This document shows, piece after piece, positions 26,201 to 38,200 of a stretch of 64,000 nt of DNA (position 1 is its first letter; each line of letters opens with the position of its first letter). The position numbers and the translations under genes were made by a program. Below the pieces are notes generated by a model. It was not told where the DNA came from. It did no database searches and worked only from the letters and a program-made list of their open reading frames with translations. Source of the DNA: Rallus limicola. Taxonomy: Eukaryota; Chordata; Aves; Gruiformes; Rallidae. The stretch covers positions 10,088,501 to 10,152,500 of the forward strand of contig JAKCOZ010000021.1 of the NCBI GenBank assembly GCA_022605955.1, in the 5' to 3' direction.

Positions 26201-29200
26201 CTCATGGCTTGGGGTGTGCTGCTCTGTGGGTTGGTGCAGAAAATCCTGGCGGGGGGGGGGGGGGGGGGGGGAGGGGGACAACTGTTAGGAACAATACTTA
26301 TTTTTGTTTCTGCAGTTGCTTTTAAGAGTGAGTCATTAGATGCTGAATAAGCACCTTGATAATTACATCTTGAATGCAATCTGGGCTTGGTAGTTTGCTT
26401 TTTACAGTATGGTGGGGCCCTTTGCCATCATTTAAGTGGGAGGTGAGTGCAGGTGAAGAAGGAGCTATTTCTAAAGGCTTTTCATGTTGGCTTTATCAGT
26501 TAGACCTTGAGCAGATCAAGTGTTTGTTGCCTCATTTTCCTGAACTGCAGGTGAGAGTCAGAACCAAATGTCCTTGTCCTGCAGTGTGGCTTACCCAACT
26601 ACTTTTGTAGTTGACCCAGCAGCTGGTGTGAGTGTGCACCCAGGAGCTGGGCCTGGGCTAGCTGCTGTGCACATCTATGAAGACAACTAGCAGTATGAAT
26701 GTTAATTTGTTAAACTGTTATAAAAATGACCTTTTATTGCTCAGCACTTCCCTTTCTCTTTCTTCCCCCCTCTAGGAAATGGGGCTGTGCACAATTTTCC
26801 TTTTCACTTAGAAAGAAAGACAAGAGACCCACTGGGTTTCTCTAAGCCTATGTCAAGCTCAGAGAAGGAGCTGAAAACCTTTCTGCTGAAGTCACCAAGA
26901 GCTCAAAGGTTTTCTGCAGTAGGCATTTAGGGCTGGGCCTTAAGGTTCTAATGGTGTCTGGGAAAGTATTCTTGGTGTGTCCAAGAGCTTTGCTCCTTTC
27001 AGTAAAGGTGTTTGGGACTGGGCATAGAGCTCATAGCCTGGAAACATTGTGGCTTAACCATCTCTTTTTTTCCCCTGCATGATGGGTTTTGTATCCTTCC
27101 CATGTTTCGTATCTCTTTCTACAGGAAGTCTCTCAGCAGAAGTTCAGTGAGATCAAGGATGTCACTGAAGTCCCCCAAGGCTTATAATTCCCTGCAGAAG
27201 GCGGCAGTCGTCTGGGATCCAAAGCCACTGCAGGTGAAGAAAATTTTTGAAGCTTTGAAGAAAGGACTTAAGTAAGGACTCTTTAAATACTGTAATTTGC
27301 CTTACCTAGTCGCGCTGCTTAAGTCTGTGTCTTAAGTTCTCTGTCTCCATCTGACATCTCTAAACATACGTGGTGACTTTCCCAGACACTGGCTTGGGAC
27401 CTTGTAGAACAAGTTTCATTTGGTCGCAGACAATCTGCTTTGTTTTGCTTGTTCCTTGTTTGTTACTCTTCTCTAAAGCGAGTGCCAGGTAGAACTCTGT
27501 AGGAAGAATCTCCATCTCTTGGGGAGCAACTGTGTTTTCTTGAAGAAGGGAGGATTCCAGAGAGGGCAGGAAACTGCAGACTAGAGACAGCCAGACCTGG
27601 GGGGTCATAGGCTGCAAGTGTCTGAACAGGAAGCTGTGAGGAGCTTGCTTTCACTCAAAAAGCTGACTTAAAACTGAGTCTGAAAGCGAGAGTGTGCCCT
27701 GCAAGGACATGGTGGGGAGGGTGGTTCATAAACCATTGCCCCCATCAGGGATTGAAACAGAGTCCTCAAATCTTAGTATATAAAAACACACATCTTAAAT
27801 TGTTACTGTTGGTAGTTCTATTCTAATATCATAAAAACTTCATTTACAGCCTGAAGCTACTATTGGAAGATAAAATACCTTTCCTTGCATTTGAAAACCC
27901 TGTAGCTCTTTCTGCTAGCATCATACTGTCATTCAGTTGTTATGATGCCGTAGGACTAATGGTTGGACTTGATGGTCTCGAAGGTCTTGTGCAACCTTGA
28001 TGCTTCTATGATCTAACAGCTCCTTCACACGTGTAGTTGTTGTCCTCAGAATTTTGCCACTGTATTAGTTCTGACTGTAGTTTTTCTGAAGAAAATAACT
28101 TTACTTTGTAAGCTCAGATGTCACATTTTTATTCCAATAAAAGACTATAAAGTCTTGGCTCTAAAAAAATCAGTCAATACCTTATTAGTGGATTTAGAAT
28201 TAAAACAAATAGCAAACCCAAATGTTTTTGCAGAGTTTAGAATTTATCAGAGCTTATGGTTTCTCTTCCCTAAAGTGGATCCAAACTCATTCCTGGTTGT
28301 GTGGGGAGTGCCACGTGGTCGGGCTCCTGCCAGAATGGCCTAGCTGACTGACTGAAGCAGCCTCCAGAAAACAACTGTATCGAATAGCGATGCAAAGTCC
28401 AAATTTTAAGTAGATGCAGACTCAGTCCACTTGGTGCTGGAGCGCAGAACATGTTCTACGTGCCTGTTGCTTTATAGCTATAGCAAATAGCTCTCTATTC
28501 TGTTAACCATCTGGGTACCATTCCGTTGAGCTGGCAGTCTTGACACGCGTAAATCTAATAGCCATGAAGCTCTTCTGAAAGGAAAGCGAGCTCTCTTCTG
28601 CCACCAGCCCTGGCTGGCTCTGCACTGAGCTGCTCATAGGCAGCTGCAAAGAGCAGGCAGCTGAATGCTGAAGCCACTGGGCATCTCAAGGGAACTGGTT
28701 TTGTAAACTAAGAAAGTGAAATGCATCAAAGTGAATGTGAGGAAGTGCAGCGCTCTAAAATGAAGTTATTTTGACTGCTCAGAGACCATACCTTATGATG
28801 TAGTAGTTACTAGGTTACTCTTGCTCCCTTTCAAGCATTAGAGGAAAAAGTTACTTCAGTATGCTCTGTATTAAAGCAAAGTTGGCAGAAGATGGTCTCA
28901 GTCTGTAGGTGCTCCTGGGGACAGCCCTTGATGCAGGCAACTCTGGAGAAGCCAACTGGCGCAGAGTGCTTCACACCTTGCAGAACAGTTCCCCTTTGGG
29001 AAAATTAATAATTAAATTAAGGAATTGTCTGGCATGCTGAGAGGTGGTGCTCATCTCCCAAGAGGTAGGGCACATCCAGCATTTCTGCATGTGGAGAACT
29101 TCTGGAGCTCAGTTTTGCAGTGCATGTGTTCCATGATGCAATCCTTTGTCTCTGTAGGAGGGGGTTGGTTGATGAATTCTTACTCCACTGTAACTGTAAG

Positions 29201-32200
29201 AGGAGACTCATTCAACAGACTGATGTGCCTTAGAAAAGGTTCCAGAAGGCCAAACAGGGTCAGAGAAATCTGAAAAGGAACCTATGTGAGAGGTTATGTG
29301 CTATTCTCTTCCTACACCCTTCCTTTCCTCATCTCCTTGAGTAGTACTGCTAGCTCTACTGTCTTGTTTTGGCCTGCATTCACACAATAAAGCCTGTCTT
29401 TCTCTTGAATGATCTATTACAGCTGGAGGGAAACATGAAACAGTGGCTGAGTGCAGTGCGTGCCCGTGTACAGACCTTAGGCAGCAGTTGTGGCCCTCTT
29501 GAATTGCACTGTAGCATTCCACATCTTGAAGGAGTACAATGGGTTCAGGAGGATTACAAATATGCAGCATCTTTTAAATGTTGGGTAGCAACATCCAGCA
29601 TCTTCTGGCACTCATGTACAGATGTTTCTCTGGGAATGGCTTTGCATTTAGGGCAAATACTTGTCTAGAGAGTTAAACAAGAGAAGTCTTTTAGAGAAGA
29701 AAGTTACTTTGTGGCATTCTGCTGAAAAATTATTTGGGGAGAGGTTATAATGAATATACCAGAGGAGTGTAACATTTGGTTTTCTTCTTCTCCAGTGAAT
29801 ACTTGGAAGCACATCAGGCTGAATTGGATTATCTCTCTGGTCGGCACAAAGACACAAAGAGGAACTCCAGATTGGTAAGATGCTTTTCATGTGAAATAAT
29901 TTAATGACTTGAAAAATGGAAGCTATAGCAGCAGGTACTCTCTCATGCCTGGGACTCCCAGGGCTTTCTGGTTAAAGCACTGAGGTGAGGTCCAGCAAGG
30001 CATCACGATCAGAACTTCACCAAGCAAGCCAGCTCTTGATGTGAGAATTAAACATGGGATTCTCCCTTTAGTATCCAGCAGTGCTCTCCAGGTAGTGTTC
30101 CCTTACTGGGATGGTATCTCCCTGTGTCTGCTTAGTGATCAGTGTTCATTCCTAACTCTGTATGGACAGGAATGGTGATAAAGATCAGGTTTTGTTTTCT
30201 GTAGTTGGTGAGTATGTCCTTGTAACCTAGACTGTGTCATGTTAACGACTCCCTAGAAGTTCCTTCAGCAACAGTGCTAATGAAAGGACAATGCACAGAT
30301 TGAACTTTGCTTTTCATTTGAGAAATAATAGCTAGATTTTAAAAAACGAACCTACCATTGTCCAAGTCCTTGCTCTAGCTTGTGATAAGGCTCTTACCGT
30401 CTAATTTCAAGCATTTGTGAAAACAAACCACACATAGAAAATGAAACTACTTCTAAAAATGCTGGACTGTCTCACTGTAGTAAGCAGTGCCTCTTAATTT
30501 AGTGTAACTTGTTATGTGCAGTGAGTCTTGCAGTAAATATGAAAGTCATTAATATGTACAGGTACATGTGCCCTCTTCAGCCTGTGCTCTTCCTCTTTCA
30601 GGCTTTCTACTATGACCTGGATAAGGTAAGATTGCTGAGGATGAGATGAAATGTTGCAAATGGAGAAAAAGGCATGTTGTGTCTACTGTGTCAAAGGCAT
30701 TTTCAGAAAATAACTTCTCAAGTCCCCCCCCTCTCCTTTCTTCAAAGCAAATCCGAACTGTGGAGAGATACATCCGAAAACTGGAGTTTCACATCAGCAA
30801 GGTGAGGTGCTTTGTGCCTTGTACACTGAGGCTGACACTGCTCTGCTGTAAGCACAGCTTCTAAATAGAAAACACTGATTATAATTCATCTGAAGGGAAT
30901 AATGCTGAGTACTTTGTGAAGGCTGTAGCCACTCTTTTTACAGAAAGAGGGGATTTTTTATTTATTTTCTTTGAATGTTTCTGTTCAGGCTGAGTGTTGG
31001 GCACAACCCAATCCAAGTTTGCCTGTGAAACCACTTTGCATGCTCTGCCAGTTTACTGAGAAAATGCTGCTGTGGGAAGAGTTACAGTCTCTGCCCCCTC
31101 CCACCAGGAGGAGCTCTGGAGTGGGCTGCTGTCTGCCTGCTACTCCCAAAGGAATCAGATCTTCCCTCTGACATAGCTGAAGCTGTAGGTGTGTTAATCT
31201 GTATCGAGGGAATCAGTTTCCTACTCACCAAATAATTTTCCCTGAGCAGTGTTATTCTACCCCTTGTCTTCTAGTCTGGTAATTGCAGAGCCAGTTGTTT
31301 CTCAATATCCCATGCTATTTGCAGGAATGTCTACAAACTGTTGCACTCAGCCTGTAAAATGCAGGAGCTGCAGTGTTCTGCAGTACTAGGATAATGGGAT
31401 TTGGCTGGGATTGCTTGCCAGGAACTACTGCTGATGTTCCTCCCCAAAATTAACACTATCCTGGGTAATTTTTGTTCATTCTTAACTTTGTTCTCCTCAA
31501 TCTTCAAGGTAGAAGAACTCTATGAAGCTTACTGTATCCAGTGCCGACTGCGAGATGGGGCCACTAATATGAAACATGCCTTCTCCTTGTCTCCTTCCAC
31601 CAAAGCCTCCAGAGAGAGCCTAGTGGAGCTTTACAAGAACTTCCAGGAGTGCACAGAGGTAGGAAGTCCTACACATGTGGAATGAAGACCTGACTCTTCC
31701 TTAGCAAACAATGTATTAGAATTTGCATCGTGAAAAAAAAGGCAGCAGCAGGTTTAAAACTTCAATGTGAAAGAAATACAAGGACACAGTAGAAACTGGA
31801 GCTTGTGAGGAATAACTTACAGGCAAAGCTCTTGAATTCTGTGCCCTTATTTTGCCCCTGTTCAACTTGGCTTCATGAATACAAGTGAAAAATCCCTTTG
31901 AATTTCTGCTTTAATACTGGGGTCCATTATGGTTTTCAGTGTGAGTAATGGGATGAGAACTGAACAATGAATAAGTTATGCTATTTTTACAGACCAAGCA
32001 GTGGAAGGTACCCCTGACAGCAAACTGCTCAAGCAGCTCTACTCCACTGTGGAGCAGCATCATGGTTTTCTATCTTAAAAGTATCATGAAAGGGTTTTGT
32101 ATCGGCCTCCACTACTGAAAATGTTGGGGTGTGTCCTTCAAAAAAAAATTGCCTAAGTCCTTTAAAGGAAACTGCATGTGTGGGAAGGCAGCTACTTTGT

Positions 32201-35200
32201 GCTGCTTTTCAGTCATGGTGACTGTTGAGCCTTTTTGTCCTAGGACATGTGCTTTATAGAAGGGGCATTGGAGGTCCACTTGGGAGAGTTTCACTTGAAG
32301 ATGAAAGGTATGTTCCTTTCCTGTTTCCTTCAGGGTTCACCAATTGACTGAGTTTCCTGTGTCTGATCCATTCAGAGTGGCTTTCTGGATGAGAGCCCAA
32401 ACAAAATTTTGGCAAACTTCTCTTTGCTTCAGTGCTAGAAGCCAGACCCACAATGGTATCTTACCCTTGAGTAAAGAGCTGACAAGCTTTCTTGCCTCTG
32501 CTCCATTGGAGTTTGCCCATTCCAGGCTGGTCGCGCAGCTTCTGTTGCCTCAGCACCAGGGGTGTCACCCAGAGTCGTGTGGCTGCAGCTTTGGGGGGCA
32601 TGATAAAGCTCCACAAGCACTAGGAGTGTCCCTTTTCTTTTCAGGGCTGGTGGGCTTTGCACGACTCTGCCCGGGGGACCAGTATGAGGTGCAGTATACA
32701 GCAGTTCACTTTGTCCTTTGTCTTACGCTGTGAGCTTGCAGCAGGGGAGTGGCAGAGTCCCTGTGATGAAACCATGCACTGCTCTGAGGAGAACAGTGCT
32801 TTGGCACATTCACTGGTCACTTTGCCCTCTGACATTGAAGAGGGGAGGGGGGAAAACATGATTCCAGTGGTATGGGAGGGTTTGAAAGGGGGCTGTGATT
32901 GTCTTATCACAACCAACCTGTCAGGACTCTGTCTTCAAAGTTTCCCTGGAATCACTTAGTAATGGTTGCTGCCTGTTTCTGGGAAGCTTGCCCTCAGCAC
33001 AATTTGAATGCATCTTAGTATCTTACCAGGTTGCTCCCCTACTTCTAAGAGTTCCAAATGAATTCCAGTGTGCCTTGTATTTCTGTAGCTGCTAGTTCTG
33101 CAGTCCTGGAATGGGTGGGACATGTCATCTGGCACTGAGTTAAGGTGTTAAAGGCTGCAGACTGAATTCCTGTCTCCAATCTTCTAGTTTTATCCAAGTT
33201 CCTAAATGCATAGTGATCAAAGGAATGGCTGTGCCTCTGCAAACAGTGTGAGGAACAGTGGAGGCCTGTGGAGTGAGGGGAATGTTCTGGGATATGTTGA
33301 CCCAGCTTCCTTTTTTCCTTCATGGTTTCTAGGTGTCTGTGCGACTGGGGCGTCAAAAATGGCGGTTGAAAGGCAAGATCGAGACTGACGATAGCCAGAC
33401 CTGGGATGAGGAAGAAAAGATTTTTATACCCAATCTCCATGAGAAGTTTGAGATCAAGGTGTGGTGTATAATGGTTGGGTTGGAGTCAGTGGGTTAACAG
33501 GTCTTACCTCATTGTACTACTTACCTGTTGGGCTACCAAGTGCTTGTCACAATTCTGACATAGTTTTCTTTTCCTAGCCATGTACAAATGGCAGTTAATC
33601 AGTGTTCTGCCTTCTGAACAGACATCCCCTGTTCTTCCTTTGCTCCCAGCACTCATAACTGCATCTGTGCAGTCATGCCTCCCCATGTTCTGCAGTCTGA
33701 TGTATGTGGTTGGTGTGTGTGGTGGGTTCTTCCCGTGGTTTGCATTTTTAGCCTGGTGCAAACTGTCTGTGCTTTACAGCTTTAGAGTTCTGGCACTCTC
33801 TTTTTAAGGTGCCTCTGAAGAGGTCATGCCTTCAACAGTAAGGGACTGGTACTAGTGGCCTGGGACATGTAGATGACATGTTGTGGGTACTCCTTGGGGG
33901 AAGCTTGTCAGTCTCATATACTCTTGTGCGGCTAGGAATTGGTTATGCACTTACCTAGCAGGTGGAATTAATCCTTAAACAGCATCTCTGCTGTAGTCTG
34001 GCATCTTTCACAGGCTGGGCTCTGCAGCATGACTCCTGTCAACCTAAAAGGAGCTGAGATTGAAGGGCGTGCTGGACCCTGTCCTACTGGGAAACTGTGC
34101 CAGTGCAGGGTTTCAAGTATTCTGGCAGCTGTGTTAAGGCAGCTATTGCAGTGTTCCCCTCCTCTGGCAGCAAGAATAGGGTTACATAGGAGGGACTCTT
34201 AGGCACCTTGCCAGCACAGCCTTTGGAAACGTGCTTGTAATGCGTGGTGCAGTGGCAGCAAAAAACGCAGATCAGGTGAGAGACTAATTCAGATCCTTGT
34301 TTTCCCATAATAGTTGTAAAAACTTGTCTTAATTTGTATGACAATGATAGTTTTACTCTCTTTGTCAGCTTATGAAAGTCCCCTGACTAATGTTCTCCAA
34401 ACCCTCCTGCTCTTTCCACTTTGTGTTTGTACTGGGTGAAGCTTAATACATAGCATGTTTAAAAAAAAACCCATAAAATTGAAGTGCCAAAGTGTGCTCC
34501 AAGAGGAGCCTAGCAACAGGACTTTTGCTCAGTCTTAGAGGAGATGTAGGCATGTAATGCCCAAAGTAGGTTTTAGGCACTTGTGCTAAAATCCTATGCT
34601 GAGTCTGATGCCTTGTGCACTTCTGGAACAATGTGGTCCTCAATTAAAGGATGTCTTTACTGCAAATGTTTGGGTAGATTTATTTTTTTTCCTTAAAGTA
34701 GCTGAAGAAGCAAAGTGCCAGGCTGGATAAAATGCAGGCTCGTAACCACACTGATAACAAACTGAGGAAAGAACTGACACAAGTCCCAGTTCTGGTCCAC
34801 AGCTGAGCCCAGGACAGTTAGGTTGCAGTGAGTGCAGCAGTTTGCTCCCTGGTTCTTTAGGCAATTTCAAGCTGAAAGAGTCTAGTGTAAGTAAAATACT
34901 TCTCTGTAGCATATACTCTTATGGCAGTGGTGTTCTGACGTGTAGGCAAGCTGCACTCTGTGCTGTAATTGCTGTTACACGTACCACAGCTAGAGACCCT
35001 AAAATCAAACTAAGTTGTTCCTAAAACCAAGGCCTAACAAACCCTTTTTGCCAGAAGTGCTGTACAGCTCCATTTCTTCCCCACCTCCTGGGACCTCCTT
35101 GGCTAGGCATCTTTGACCTGCTCCCTGAGGGGGTATCAGCTCACAGCAGTCCATGAGCCCAGAGTGGAGTCTCAGAGCTTCCCCTTGTGTGACCCTCAGT

Positions 35201-38200
35201 GTGGGCCTGGGCCTGGGTTGTTCTTCTCTCAGGGCAGGTAACTTAGGCTGTCTGGTGAGGTGAGAATGGCTGTTTGTCTGTCCCCACAGGTGACAGAGCT
35301 GCGAGGACTGGCCACTATTCTGGTTGGTGTCGTGACATGTGACAGCATAAACTTCTTCACAACCAAGCCTCAGGCAATCATTGTGGATATAACGGAACTG
35401 GGCACCATCAAGCTACAGCTGGAGGTCCTCTGGAAGTAAGTATGGCTTCAAGGGAAAAGCTGGTGGTAAGCATTTGAAATAAATTAAGGCTCCAAAGTAT
35501 GTCACTTCATTCAACACAATAGTGCTCTTTCTGTTTGCAGAGCAGGTGCAGGATAGATAACAGCCACGTGCTTCCTTGCAGCAACCCTGGCTGCTGCCCT
35601 GATCTCGGACTGTGGGGCAGGCCCTGGGAAGGGGGTACAGAAACTCCTTCTGTGACCCTTAAGTTCTCTGTGCTGATGTTACCAGAGCCGTGGCTGGCCA
35701 CATGAACTGTCTAGCAGGCTTTTGCTTAGCTTCCCACTCCTCACAACAACTTTCAAGTCCAGCTCCAGGCAATGTATGTGCATCTATAGAATATGAACAA
35801 TAATCTTGGAGGATGAAATGAAGCTGAAAATAGCAGCACAATGAAAGAAAAATATAGTTGAAAGCTTTAAGATAAGAGCATTGCTAGGCCACAACTTGAA
35901 GCTTTCCCAAAGACTTGGCACATTCATGTTTCCACTGTGGTTCTAGTTCCCAATGTAAGGCCTGTTTGTGCACAAAGGGAAGTTTGGTTACAGACTCACT
36001 TTTAAAGCAGCTGAGAATTGTAATGGTGCCTGTGATTTCCTAAATGGTTTTATAACTTAAATCTATAAACTTATTTTTTGTAGTGGAGTACTGATGTTAA
36101 TAACTGATGTTATTAAAAGCCAATTCTCACTTTTATGGATGCTGCACTGGGATTTCTTCTGCACTCTAGACACACAGCCAGCGATTTCAGAGGCAGTTCT
36201 GTTACTTCTGCTTTATGGGACTGTCAGTCTCTATTGGGAGTCCTGGCTTTTTAACTTGTTTCTATTTACAGCTGCCCAGGGGTTAATTCTAAACATCTCA
36301 GTGAAGTGCCCTGTTAAACAACAGGCATTCTTTACTTGTACTTTGTATGTAGCTTACTGCACTCTTCAGTCTTCCCCAGCCTAAGGTGGCAGGGAGGTGT
36401 GTGAATGCACCTCTGTGGTGAGGACCTTCTTGAAAGGCCAAGTTGTGCAGGCTCGTGGCTCTCTGAGGTAAAAGCAGAAACTGAATGATGTTCAAGTTAG
36501 GAAGGGCAGAGTGCTGTGCCTGGCAGGCCAGACCTGCCTCTGACACAGCCTCATACAGCTCTTCTTAGCTGCCCATGTTGGCTTCTTGTTTTCTTAAAAA
36601 CTGCCCCAAAATAAACCAGCTTGTATGTGTTAAATGTGTGGTCTGCTGAGGGTGCTCAGAAGCCAAACAGGTCTTGGAGCAAAAGTTTCCCAGCCCTTGC
36701 AGTAAAGTAACCAAATGTGTTTTACAGAGTTAATTTTTCAGGTGTTAATAGCTTTTAATTACATTTTGCAACATTGTTCGACTTAAACCTTACAGTCTCT
36801 TAAGCCACTGACAGGAGGAATGCCACAGAGGTTTTCTGATGCAACCCCTGTTTGAGTGTTGATAAACAGCTTTCAGGATGTGCTTGTGGGCTCAAGGGAC
36901 AAAAAGCTTTATTGATCACTGTACTGTTTTCTGCATGTCTCTTGTGTATGCTGTGGTTCTTGCAGTGGGCCTGAAAGCTGTGTCTTGACAGCAGCATCTG
37001 AAAAATATTTTTACACACATGTTGCTCGAAGTCAATGAGAAATAAACTCAGGCAGCAGTTCTGCCTGTTGTTTAGGATACTTCTTCCTCCTGAGATCAAA
37101 CAATGGGCATCACTATAGGTTTTGTTTTCTGAGGTGCTGTAGCTGCTCTGAGACCTTTGAGGCTGCTGTTTTTTGAGAGGCTGATCCACATATTAGTTTG
37201 GTAACAAAGCCTCTTTCCAGAAGCTTGCTGTGATGCCACATAATGTGGCCTATTCAAATTCCTCTAACCAGGTTATGTATGTGTTTCCATTTGAATCTGA
37301 AAGCAGAGACATCCCTGGTAGAGTTACTGAAAACTCTGGATTGGGGATGGTGCAACTTGTATTTTAAAAAATAACTATATAGTGTTTTTTAAAGTAGCTC
37401 TTAAAATGACAGCACTTCTAATTGAATGCTAATTAAAATATTATGTTGTTTGACATTCACATGTCTTTGTCTGAGGAAGGAAGGAAAGAAGAGTGACATA
37501 GAAGATATATAGTCTCTTATACATCCCCAGCAAAGTCCCATGCCTCTATCTGTCATCTCTCACCCTGTCACAAACACACACCATGGAAACTTGCATTGGC
37601 TTTAATCTGAATGTAAAATGGTCTAAAGCACTATATACAGTTTTGGAGCAGAACCCTCTGCTTGAGGAGATGCTTGTCTCTTCGGGAAGAAGGACTTCCC
37701 TGTGATGTCAAGACCCATGTCTTAGGGAGCTACACTTGTTCAATGAAGGAGACATACTTTAGTGAGCTGGGTATAAAATCTGTTCTTGCAGATGGTACAT
37801 TCATAGTGGAAGAGATCATTCATACTCTCTTGTTAACCCATGTCTATGGCATCTAACAGATTCACTTCACTTATTTTTGCTGGATCTACTTGCTTACCCC
37901 TCCTTGTTGTCAATAACTTGCATAAATAATTATGCTCTTCCAGAAGTACAGTCTGGGGAAACACCTTCCTCTTCTGGGATGTTGCATAGTTTCTCAGATA
38001 CAAGCTGAACTCTGCAAAGCAAATGGTATTTGTGATGAAATTTTCTAAAAAAGCCACAAAACAAATGAGGCAACCCCCAAAACCCACCAACACCCCCCCC
38101 CCCCTTTATGCTGGCACATTATTGTTGCAGTAGCTTGTAGCACAGAGTACATCTTTTGATGGGCAAGATGAGCACTCCTGTGGTGTTTGGGACAGCCAGC

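Larger units (their letters stand above)
27272..35289 (+). other. RIPOR3: RIPOR3 introns 3-10, content overview
   Basis: Introns 29875-30601, 30626-30747, 30802-31508, 31659-32243, 32308-32644, 32689-33332 and 33459-35289 hold no further exon with family similarity and no recognisable mobile element. Open frames that cross exon edges here, for example near 32.3-32.9 and 33.0-33.4 kb, are exon read-through or shadows. Confidence 0.7.
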
